From NCBI GenBank assembly GCA_023807065.1, contig JAJJLU010003740.1:1-34287 (forward strand): a stretch of DNA of 34,287 nt, read 5' to 3'. The first letter of the stretch is position 1, and each line of letters starts with the position of its first letter. The notes beneath the pieces were generated by a model, which did no database searches, was not told the DNA's origin, and saw only the letters and a program-made list of their open reading frames with translations. Shown here piece by piece: positions 1-8,074 of the stretch. Both the position numbers and the translations under genes were made by a program. The DNA comes from Isotricha intestinalis. Lineage: Eukaryota > Ciliophora > Litostomatea > Vestibuliferida > Isotrichidae.

Positions 1-2
1 AA

Positions 3-1745
3 ATATATGATAAATATCATGAAGAACTTGATAGAAAAAGAGAAGAAGAAGAAGAAAGGAAAAAAAGAGAAGAAGAAATAGAAAAATTAAAAGCAGAAGG
101 ATTATATAATGAAGAAGAAAAAAAAGAAGAAGAAGAAGAAAGAAAAGAAGAAGAAGAAAGAGTAGAAGAAGAAGAAAAGAAAGAAGAAGAAGAAAAAAAA
201 GAAGGAGAAGAAGAAAAAAAAGAAGGAGAAGAAGAAAAAAAAGAAGGAGAAGTTGAAAATAAAGAAGAAGAAAAAAAAGAAGAAGAAGAAGAAAATAAAG
301 AAGTAGAAATAGATCCTGAAACAGGATTACCTATAGAACCAGTAATTCCACCTAAAGAATATAAAGAAATTAATTTTGTATGTTATCCAGATTTTGATAT
401 ACCAATAGAATATTTTGATAAGGAATTATTAGTTGAAAATTTTGAAGACAGAAATTTTCAATTATTAATAAATCCCTATTTTACATTTTATGGAGAAACA
501 TTAATAAATACAATAATAGAACCAGAAGGTCCTAAATTAATTCCAAAAGAAAAGCCAATAATAGTTCCAAAAGTAGAAGAAAATTTAGAAGAAATAGAAA
601 TAGATGATAAAATAGATTTAAAAGATAATAAGAAGGATAATAAGAAAGATAATAAGAAAGAAGATAAGAATAAAAAAGAAGAAAAGAAAGATAATAAGAA
701 AGAAGATAAGAATAAAAAAGAAGAAAAGAAAGAAGAAGAAAAAAAAGAGGAAGAAAAAAAAGAAGAAGAAAAATTAGAACCTCCAGTTCAAAGAGTTCAT
801 AATCCAGATTTACCAACAACATATGAACCAAATTTACCAAATGAAAAATTAAAAAAAGATAAAATATTAATAAAAGATTTTGGAAAATTACCTTCATTAA
901 GATTAATGGATTTTACAAATGATGATTTACAATTTTATGATGATGAAATTCCACCTTATCAAAAAGAAGAATTTATTACTAATACAAGTAATTTATTTAA
1001 TTTTCCTATTGATAATTCTGAATTATTTTCTGATGATTTCTTAAATAATATTCTTGAAATGGTGATTAAGACTAAAGGTTATGCTACTTATAAAATTTTA
1101 CCTTATAAATTTTCTGATTGGAAATGTTTTAATACTGGAAAAGTTAAAATTATTCCTGAAAAATGTAAAGATTTAAAAAAAGAAAAATTCCCTTTTGTTG
1201 AAAAATTACATCAACAAATTCAAAAAAAGAAAAGAGAATTATTTAATGATTCTAAAAAAAAATTTATAAAAAGTAAAAAAGAAAAACCAAATTTTGAATT
1301 AATTTTAAATAATCCTGATTTTGATCAATGTTTTGAATTACCGCTATATTTAACATTAGATGTATATGAGAATAAAAATATAAAACATTTAATAAAATAT
1401 TTTTCAAAAGGAGAATTTAATCTTTCAACCATAAGAAGTAGTATACAATATATGATGAATAAATTTGAAATAAACAATATAACAGGAAATGGATTAATTT
1501 TAATTTTAAATATTAAATTTTTATTAATGGCTCCTTTAACTGAACCTTTTGCTTATACTAAAGAAAAAGTTGAAAATAAAGAAAAAGGAGAAAGTGAAAT
1601 TATTCAAATTCCTATTTTCGCTGAACCTTATTTTTTCCTTGGAGTGTTTACTTTACCTTTAATTGAAAGTGAATGGCCTGAAAGTATTAAAAGAAAATAT
1701 GTTCAATTTGATTTAGAAGAAATTTTAGTCAAGTCTACTAACTAA
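3..1745 (+). CDS. 5'-partial acidic, Glu/Lys-repeat protein of unknown function
   Basis: An open frame runs without a stop from the left edge of the window to TAA at 1743-1745 (580 visible codons), so the gene starts upstream. The Met at 906 is internal and not the start: the same frame and protein style continue through it. Visible protein: residues 1-100 are Glu/Lys/Arg low complexity, probably a charged single helix or coiled coil; then a Pro-containing globular-looking part (PETGLPIEPVIPP); then a second Lys/Glu/Asp/Asn repeat at about 200-260; then a C-terminal region of about 300 residues with ordinary hydrophobic content and YFFLGVFTLPLI near its end. It contains exact tandem repeats (listed separately). 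I do not recognise the family. Long Glu/Lys stretches flanking folded parts are common in ciliary and cortical proteins, but that is only an inference. Coding status is very secure; function is unknown. Confidence 0.85.
   Translation: MYDKYHEELDRKREEEEERKKREEEIEKLKAEGLYNEEEKKEEEEERKEEEERVEEEEKKEEEEKKEGEEEKKEGEEEKKEGEVENKEEEKKEEEEENKEVEIDPETGLPIEPVIPPKEYKEINFVCYPDFDIPIEYFDKELLVENFEDRNFQLLINPYFTFYGETLINTIIEPEGPKLIPKEKPIIVPKVEENLEEIEIDDKIDLKDNKKDNKKDNKKEDKNKKEEKKDNKKEDKNKKEEKKEEEKKEEEKKEEEKLEPPVQRVHNPDLPTTYEPNLPNEKLKKDKILIKDFGKLPSLRLMDFTNDDLQFYDDEIPPYQKEEFITNTSNLFNFPIDNSELFSDDFLNNILEMVIKTKGYATYKILPYKFSDWKCFNTGKVKIIPEKCKDLKKEKFPFVEKLHQQIQKKKRELFNDSKKKFIKSKKEKPNFELILNNPDFDQCFELPLYLTLDVYENKNIKHLIKYFSKGEFNLSTIRSSIQYMMNKFEINNITGNGLILILNIKFLLMAPLTEPFAYTKEKVENKEKGESEIIQIPIFAEPYFFLGVFTLPLIESEWPESIKRKYVQFDLEEILVKSTN
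187..249 (+). repeat. 21-bp in-frame tandem repeat, three copies (EEEKKEG)
   Basis: Three consecutive copies of a 21-bp unit encode Glu-Glu-Glu-Lys-Lys-Glu-Gly. They lie inside a longer imprecise GAA/AAA tract. The period is a multiple of three, so the reading frame is kept. The tract probably arises by replication slippage and may vary in length between alleles. Confidence 0.75.
648..731 (+). repeat. 42-bp in-frame tandem duplication, two copies
   Basis: Positions 648-689 and 690-731 are two direct copies of the same 42-bp unit, which encodes 14 residues (DNKKEDKNKKEEKK). Shorter DNKK repeats lie just upstream (about 624-647). Near-identity at the nucleotide level indicates a recent duplication that preserves frame. 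Confidence 0.8.
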
Positions 1746-2010
1746 ATAAAAATATATGTTTTTTAAAAATAATAACTTTTAAATAGGAAAAAATTATCAT
1801 ATTTTTATCATGGCTTTTAACTTAAAAATTATGTAAATTAATTAATTAATTATAATTTTCAATTTTTAAATTAAAATTTAATATCCTTCAATTTATAACT
1901 CTTTCAACTATATTTTAACACAAAATTTTAAAAATAATCAATTAAAAAAAAATAATAAAAAACCTCTAAAAATATTAATTAGAAAAATAACATATTAAGA
2001 TACTAAAAAA

Positions 2011-3586
2011 ATGGTATTTTCATCTCACATAACAAAAAAAAGAAAAAGTGAAAATTTTCACATCTACAATCGCCATCATCCTTATCATAAATACAAAAAA
2101 TATTTTCTGAGTCATTCAAACAAGAGTACATTTCCTCGAAGTGATTCTTACAGTTCAATATACTATAAGAAAAATCAAAATAAAAAACATGATTATCATC
2201 ATAATTACCATAGAAGAAGAAGAAAATCAACAAGTGAAAATTATTATAAAATAAGTAGAAGCAGAGATTTAAGTAGAAAATATCATAAAAGAAAATTTTC
2301 AAATCATTATCATAGAGAACATCATTGGAAAAGTCCTTCAAATAGTTTATGCCGACGTGATAAAAGATGCAGATTTTATTATAGATATAATAAAAATAAA
2401 ATAAAAAATAATTTATATTATTCAAAAACTGAAATCAAAAGTAACAATTTTCATTTTAAATTTATTATTGGCGATATAATTAATCATAAATATAAAGTAA
2501 TTAAAAATAAATTAATTTATTTTTTATTAGATCTTTAAATTACTGGGAGACGGAGCTTTTGGAAGAGTTCTTCTATGTCAAAATTTAGAAAATAATATTC
2601 AATATGCAATAAAAGTAATTAAACCGGTTCAAAGATATATTGATTCTGGTAAAGTAGAAGCAGAAATTTTATATGATATAAAAAAAAAAGATATAGAAAA
2701 TAAATCTCATTGTATGAAGATAATAGAAAGTTTCTTATTTGAAAAAGATAATATAGAATATTTAGCAATAGTAACTGAGAAATTAGGATTTAGTTTATAT
2801 GATTATATTAAAATGAATGAATATCATGGTTTTCCATTAAGTCAAATAAGATTATATGCAAAGGAAATATTAGAAGGAGTCAATTTTTTACATAAAAATG
2901 GTTTAATAGATTCAGATTTAAAACCTGAAAATATATTATTTTCTACAACTAATTATACAATAACAACAAATCCTGAAAAACTTCCATTAAACGTAATAAA
3001 AAAATCAAAGAATATGAAGATGAAAGAAAAAATAAAATTTAGTGAAAATAAGCCATATTACATTCCTTCTATAATAAATAACGATTTAAAAATAATAGAT
3101 TTTGGAGGAGTAATATATAAAAAAGATAATAAAAATGATATGATAAATACAAGACAATACAGAGCACCAGAAGATATATTACAATGTTCTAATTGGGATG
3201 AAAAAAGTGATATTTGGTCAATTGCTTGTATTATTTATGAATTATATTCTGGAGAAGTTTTATTTCCTACTCATGATGATCAAGAACATTTATGTATGAT
3301 TGAAAAAATTTGTGGCAATTTTCCTAATTGGATGATTTCTAAAGGAAATAATATTAGAAAGATATTTAATTTAAATAATAATTGTATTAACTATAATTAT
3401 TTACATAAGAAACATGATATTATTAAAGCTGTTGATAATATTATTCAAATTGAAGATTCTATTCCTAATGAACATTTCTTTTTCAAAGATTTTTTACAGT
3501 TTTTGTTACAAGTTGATCCAAATAAAAGACCTAATGGAGAAGAGGCTTTAAAACATAGTTTTTTCTCTGTCGAAATTCAAGATTGA
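2011..3586 (+). CDS. CLK/LAMMER-like dual-specificity protein kinase (two exons)
   Basis: Exons are 2011-2496 and 2531-3586, giving 513 aa. CLK kinases phosphorylate SR splicing factors in the nucleus. Splicing out 2497-2530 restores the family's domain start: GDIINHKYKIFKLLGDGAFG, which matches the usual 'GD...RY.i...lGeGtFG' lead-in. Residues 1-150 are rich in Arg, Ser, His and Tyr, like the RS-type N-termini of CLKs. The kinase domain has a glycine loop at 168-175, ATP lysine K190 in AIKVIK, DLKPEN with the catalytic Asp at 291, DFG at 352-354, APE after the activation loop, DIWSIACI, and a LAMMER-box variant EHLCMIEKI near 413. An insert between the catalytic loop and DFG fits CLKs. Oddities: HxD is DSD, and DFG is followed by G rather than SA. 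Stop is TGA. Family assignment is good; whether it is fully active is uncertain. Confidence 0.88.
2497..2530 (+). other. Spliceosomal intron, 34 nt, phase 0
   Basis: It begins GTAATT and ends TTATTAG, with a T-rich 3' part. Without its removal the frame hits TAA right after it; with it removed, exon 1 (162 codons) joins in frame to a kinase glycine loop. Branch-point signals cannot be distinguished in this base composition. Confidence 0.9.
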
Positions 3587-3731
3587 TTTTTATCTAAGTT
3601 TTGAATAAGTTCCTTTTTTAACTTATTTTATATATATTTTATTTTAGACTTTTTTTTGACATTTTTTTTGTCATTTTCCTTTTTTTAATTTTTTTTTGGG
3701 ATTAATACTTTTAAATTAATTTAATATTATT

Positions 3732-4805
3732 ATGAATAAACAATATAAGAATAATAAAAGTAAAGAGAGAAAAAAAAATAAATCAATATTAATACAAAAT
3801 CAAATTAATGTACAAGGAAACATTACAATTGGAAATGTAAATAAAATAAGTATAAATAATTATACTAATCAAAAAATAAAAGAGAAGGAAAATATAAATA
3901 TGAAAGAAAGTAACAAAATAATATCTCAATTAAGAGATGAATTTGAACAAATAAAAAGAGGAAATAAGAAAAAAATATATGATAATTATATTCCTGCTTT
4001 AACAGAAGAAGATTCACAAAATAAAAGAATAAGATCAATAAATTCTTCTATTTTAGACCCTGAAACAGAAAAAGAATATTTAGATTATTTTCAAACAAAA
4101 ATAAATAGTAAAAGAGTAAAAAATAAAATAGAAAGTTTTTTTCATGAAGAAAATGATTTAAATTGTATTAATAAACAAATTACTTTTTCAATTCATGGAA
4201 TTTATAATAAAGAAATTTTAGAAAATAAAATTAAAGAATTAGAAAATACTATAAAATTTTTAGCTTTATATATTAATGATCAAAAAACAATTTTTATAAA
4301 TAATATAAATAAAATAGTAAGAAATTGTATAGATAATATTTTAAAATATAAATTAAAAGAAGAAAAAAGAAAAAATGAAATTATTCTTTTTGAAAATCAT
4401 AAATTAAAAAATATATTGTTTAAATTATATGATTCTATTAATGAATATAATGAAAAAGAAAGAAAAATAAAAAAAAGGGAATGTAACATAATTTCTCAAT
4501 TATTAAAAGAAAATGAATATTTAAGAAAAATAATGTTTATTGAAAGAGAACCTATAAATATAAATGATATTAAGGATAATAAATTTGATTTTCTGAAAAA
4601 AGATTTGGAAAATAAAAAGAAAAAAAGAATTTCAAAAATAGAAGAAGAAATTAAATTATTAGTTGAATCTGATAAAGAAATAATAAAACCTAATATTAAA
4701 TCAAGAAATATATTAACTTTATTAAATTCTCAAAATTATCTAGATGAAAATAGTGATTCAACAATGATAAATTTAAAATTACTTAATAATAATAATTCAA
4801 ATTAA
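3732..4805 (+). CDS. Coiled-coil protein, unknown function
   Basis: The ORF encodes 357 aa, from ATG in an A/T-only context to TAA. The first 60 residues are basic and Asn-rich (disordered). Coiled-coil heptads are likely at about 60-80, 155-250 and 265-310; the last of these begins IISQLLKENEYLRKIM. The C-terminus is Asn/Ser-rich. The Leu-Leu-x-Glu-Asn-x-x-Leu-Arg stretch loosely recalls the C-terminal coil of SIKE/FGFR1OP2-type proteins, but this is too weak to name it. There is no signal peptide or transmembrane segment, so the protein is likely cytosolic or cytoskeletal. It lies 145 nt after the CLK-like gene on the same strand and converges with the next gene, with 119 nt between the stop codons. 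Confidence 0.75.
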   Translation: MNKQYKNNKSKERKKNKSILIQNQINVQGNITIGNVNKISINNYTNQKIKEKENINMKESNKIISQLRDEFEQIKRGNKKKIYDNYIPALTEEDSQNKRIRSINSSILDPETEKEYLDYFQTKINSKRVKNKIESFFHEENDLNCINKQITFSIHGIYNKEILENKIKELENTIKFLALYINDQKTIFINNINKIVRNCIDNILKYKLKEEKRKNEIILFENHKLKNILFKLYDSINEYNEKERKIKKRECNIISQLLKENEYLRKIMFIEREPININDIKDNKFDFLKKDLENKKKKRISKIEEEIKLLVESDKEIIKPNIKSRNILTLLNSQNYLDENSDSTMINLKLLNNNNSN

Positions 4806-4924
4806 TTATAAATATATTAACTTATTATATATTTAAATTATAATTCTAAAATATACCATTTTATTTTAGTAATGTTTATACTTAAAATAATGTAATATTT
4901 ATATAATTTAAATTATTACCTAAT

Positions 4925-6046
4925 TTACTTTTGTACTTTATTCATTTGTGTTAATCTATAATAAATTTCTGATTGTTGAAAATATTGTTTATTTAAAGAA
5001 TTTGAATTTTCTCCTCTTTGAATTTTATTTAATTCTTTACTGTCAATGATTTTAATATTTTGTTTCTTGTTTATAGAAGAATTATTTAAAGAAATTACAC
5101 TTTTCTTATTTTTACTTTTTTTGAAATTTATTTTTGTCAAATTTTTATTTTCTAATGAGTGATTTTTATTCTCTCTTTGAGTTATTACCCAAGAAAAATT
5201 AGGTAATTTAATTTTAGGTTTAATATTTATTTTTTTAAAGACTCTATTAATAAATCTTTTTTTTTCATTTCTTGGAGTTTCAAAATTTTTAATTTCTTCA
5301 CAAAAAATGGTTTTCTTAATATTAATATTACTATTATTTGAAAGAGACTCTTTATCATTTCTTTTTTGATATGAATTACTTTTAGTATTTTGAGAAATAT
5401 AATTTTTAATTTCATTATTATCAATTTTCATATTTTTTTTTCTTGGATAATCAATTTTAAGAAAATTTTCTTTTTCATTATTATCTAATTTCATAATAGG
5501 AATATCATCCAAATCTAAAATTTCATAATGATTAATTTTATTTTCTTTGTTAAAATTATAGTTTTCATCAAAATATAAATCACTTAAAATTTTTTTATTT
5601 AAAGTAATTCTAACATTTTTATTATTATTATTTTCAGAATCATAAATAACAAAATTTTTTTTTTTTTTATTTGAAGATAATAAACCAAAATTAATATTTG
5701 AAATAGAAAATTGTTCTTGTGATTTTTCTCTTGATTTTTGACTTAAATTTTCAAAACTAATTGTTCCTCCTTTATGACTATTAAAAGTTTTTTCCTCATT
5801 ATTACTTTTATTAAAAGTTTTTATTATATAATTATTCTTTGAAGAATTATTTCTTTTTTTAGAAGGAATTATTGTATTTGAATAATATGTTGCTAAAGGA
5901 GATATTGTTTTTTGAGTATAATTTAAAGGAATTAAATTTTCTTCTTCATTATCTTTTGTTTTTGATTTATTTATTTTATTTGTTGTATTATAATTGAATA
6001 TTGAAATTGTTTTATTGTTTTTATTCAAATTTTTATGATTTAACAT
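4925..6046 (-). CDS. Disordered basic protein, unknown function
   Basis: The ORF encodes 373 aa, read from ATG at 6046 to TAA at 4925. It is dominated by Asn, Lys, Ser and Glu with few hydrophobic stretches, so most of it is probably intrinsically disordered. There are clusters of Ser and Lys (SSNKKKKN, RKKNMK), and a slightly more ordered patch around residues 255-290 containing RVFKKINIKPKIKLPNFSW. No catalytic motif, membrane segment or repeat family is recognisable. A second ORF in another frame at 5227-5424 has no protein-like properties and is treated as a shadow. It could be a low-complexity scaffold or cytoskeletal linker; I cannot say more. Confidence 0.7.
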   Translation of the reverse strand: MLNHKNLNKNNKTISIFNYNTTNKINKSKTKDNEEENLIPLNYTQKTISPLATYYSNTIIPSKKRNNSSKNNYIIKTFNKSNNEEKTFNSHKGGTISFENLSQKSREKSQEQFSISNINFGLLSSNKKKKNFVIYDSENNNNKNVRITLNKKILSDLYFDENYNFNKENKINHYEILDLDDIPIMKLDNNEKENFLKIDYPRKKNMKIDNNEIKNYISQNTKSNSYQKRNDKESLSNNSNINIKKTIFCEEIKNFETPRNEKKRFINRVFKKINIKPKIKLPNFSWVITQRENKNHSLENKNLTKINFKKSKNKKSVISLNNSSINKKQNIKIIDSKELNKIQRGENSNSLNKQYFQQSEIYYRLTQMNKVQK

Positions 6047-6891
6047 CTTTAAATATTATTTAATTATTTAAATTAGATTTAAAAACTTTTAAATTAATTT
6101 CAACATTATATTTTTATATATATATATTTTATGTTTCATTTCATCGAAAATATTATTATTTAAAAGTCTTTGATTCATTTATAATTTTTTTATTTTCGAT
6201 AAAACAATTTTCATTTGTACAATTAAAAAAGTTCTAGCAAAAAAAAGAATAGAAATTAAATAAGGTGATTTATTTTTTCTTTCTGACTCATAATAGGAAA
6301 TTAAAATAGTTTGAATATAAGTTAAAATAATATTAATAAATCAAATTTTTTTTTTAAAAAGAAAAATAAATAAAGAAATAATAAATATACTTTATATTTT
6401 CAATTGCTATTAAAAGACTTGTAATATGAATTAATAAAATTATAATTGAGAGAAATAGATGTTATTATGCTTCTGTTTTTATTAAAAAAAATTTATATAT
6501 TTTACCTATTTTCTCTGTTATTTCTTTTATTATTTGTTCCTTACATTTTTCAAAAAATTTGCTTTCCTGATATATTGTCGATAAATCACTTTTTTCAGAT
6601 AAAATAAAATATATATTAAGGATATACAATATTTCAATTTTATTATATTATATTTTCTTTTACGACTATTGAGATTACTAAGTCTTTTTCAGTCAAAAAT
6701 TATGATATTTTTTCTATGTTTATATTATAATTAATAACATACAATCTCAAAATTTTTTTTCATGAAACAAATATTATATTATGGGGTTTTTTTAATGATA
6801 ATTTATCAAAATATTTTTTAATAAAATAAAATAAAATAAAATAAAAATAAAGTTCGTTTTTTTATTCAAAATAATAATAATAATAAATATT
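6047..6891. other. 845-nt stretch without a convincing gene
   Basis: This is the largest gap in the window, lying between two - strand genes. Most of it is A/T-only sequence with short homopolymers. It holds a 10-bp inverted repeat (ATCGAAAATA at 6143-6152 and its complement at 6191-6200, a 38-nt loop) and a start-less open frame on the - strand at 6465-6647 described separately. I see no tRNA-like cloverleaf, snRNA or telomere. Confidence 0.5.
6465..6647 (-). pseudogene. Possible orphan exon or relic coding segment
   Basis: A 60-codon open frame with no Met runs from just after a TAA (6650-6648) to TAA at 6467-6465. Its product is polar and protein-like, containing SEKSDLSTIYQESKFFEKCK and a Glu/Lys-rich helix, and its base composition is richer in G and C than its flanks. 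A GT...AG segment of exactly 33 nt (6505-6473) near its end would keep the frame and matches the size of the other introns here. I could not build an upstream exon with a start and a compatible splice phase: the only upstream ATG (6763) leads to stops in every option I tried. It may be the 3' end of a decayed gene, or chance. Confidence 0.22.
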
Positions 6892-7316
6892 TTACCCATT
6901 TAAATTTACATTAATTTGATGTTTATCAATAGGACAAAAATTTTTGGTTTTTAACCAAGGAATAATACAGTTTTTATGAAAAATATGTAAACAACCTAAT
7001 CTTTTTATATTATCTCCATCTTTGAAATTTTCTAAACAAATAGTACAATTTTTTAATTCATAATTAAAATTAGAATGATAAATATCATCTGGAATTCTAT
7101 TAATTTCATTTTCATTTAAACCAGTTCTTCTTCTATTTATTCTATTTTCACCAACAAATCGAAAAATTTGTAAATCTCCATTATTCCTTAATAGTGGGCT
7201 CAAAGCTCTATAATGTCTGAGATTATTTCTATTCATTCTATTTTGATTATTTATTCTATTATTGTTATTATTATTACTATTACTGTTATTATGATTATTA
7301 TTATGATTATTATTAT

Positions 7317-7347
<31 letters not shown>

Positions 7348-7848
7348 ATTATTGTTATTATTATTGTTATTATTGTTGTTTCTATTATTATTTGAATTTC
7401 TATTGTTGTTATTTGATCTATTATTGTTGTTATTATTTATAATATTATTTTGATTCATATTATTGTTATTTCGATTATTATTGTTATCATTATGAAATAA
7501 ATTTATTATTCTATTCAAAGGATTTAACATATTTTCCAAAGGATTATTATTATTATCATTTTGTTCTTTTTGATGTCTTTCTCTTATTACTTGATTATCT
7601 CCATTATTATTCTTATTCTTCAATTCTTTCATTTTTTCTTCATAAAAATGTTGAGTATCATTTAATTCTTGTTTTAAAATATTAATTTGACTATTTTTTT
7701 TAACAATTAATTCTTTTAATTTTTTATTATCCTCTATCAATTTTTGAATAATTAAATTTTTTCTATTTAATTCTTCTTCCAAATTATTATTGTCACTGTT
7801 ATTAATTAAATTTTTATTATTTTCAAAAAGAAAAAAATCATCATCCAT
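6892..7848 (-). CDS. RING-H2 finger protein with poly-Asn linker (putative E3 ubiquitin ligase)
   Basis: 318 aa, read from ATG at 7848. Residues about 18-95 form a coiled coil (LEEELNRKNLIIQKLIEDNK...). Residues about 110-210 are an Asn tract with scattered His, Ile, Arg and Met. Residues 266-308 are a RING-H2 finger: Cys-x2-Cys (CTIC), then Cys-x-His (CLH), His (IFH), Cys (KNC), the usual Pro-Trp before the seventh ligand, then CPID. The eighth zinc ligand is therefore Asp instead of Cys, as known in Rbx1. RING-H2 proteins usually recruit an E2 and transfer ubiquitin; the coiled coil may drive oligomerisation or substrate choice. There is no transmembrane segment. The Asn tract mixes AAT and AAC codons, so it is not a pure microsatellite. 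Confidence 0.88.
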
Positions 7849-8074
7849 TTTTAATATTAATTACAGAAATAATTAAAACACATGTGAAGATATAAAAATA
7901 AATTAAAATATAAATGAATAAAATTTTCAAAAAAACAAACTTTTATTTATTATTTGACTTCTTTATTCTTTGATTTCAAATTAACTTAAATTCACATTCT
8001 TAACGACTATGTTGAAAAAAATTTTTTTATTTTTTAATTCTTTTAATTTTTTTAATAAATACATTTTGTTTTTA

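Noticed and set aside
187..731. CRISPR-like or satellite repeat array
   Set aside because: The repeats are in-frame coding tandem duplications without spacers.
532..897. 121-codon Leu/Phe-rich ORF on the - strand
   Set aside because: Antisense of the Glu/Lys repeat region of the truncated first gene.
906..908. ATG at 906 as the start of a 279-aa gene
   Set aside because: The frame is open from the left edge straight through this Met with coding-like protein, so the gene begins upstream of the window.
2003..2425. Antisense ORF across the CLK-like exon 1
   Set aside because: Lies opposite a well-supported coding exon; its Phe/Tyr/Asn-rich product is what antisense of His/Arg/Lys codons gives.
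6143..6200. 10-bp inverted repeat that could form a hairpin
   Set aside because: A/T-rich stem with a 38-nt loop; expected by chance in such composition and not next to a feature that would use it.
7213..7395. 60-codon Ile-rich ORF on the + strand
   Set aside because: Exact shadow of the poly-Asn tract of the RING gene; ATT/GTT runs read as Ile/Val on the other strand.
8009..8074. 22-residue hydrophobic N-terminal extension as a signal anchor
   Set aside because: The sequence is U-rich leader-like and the following protein is a soluble coiled coil; the ATG at 8075 is the more likely start.
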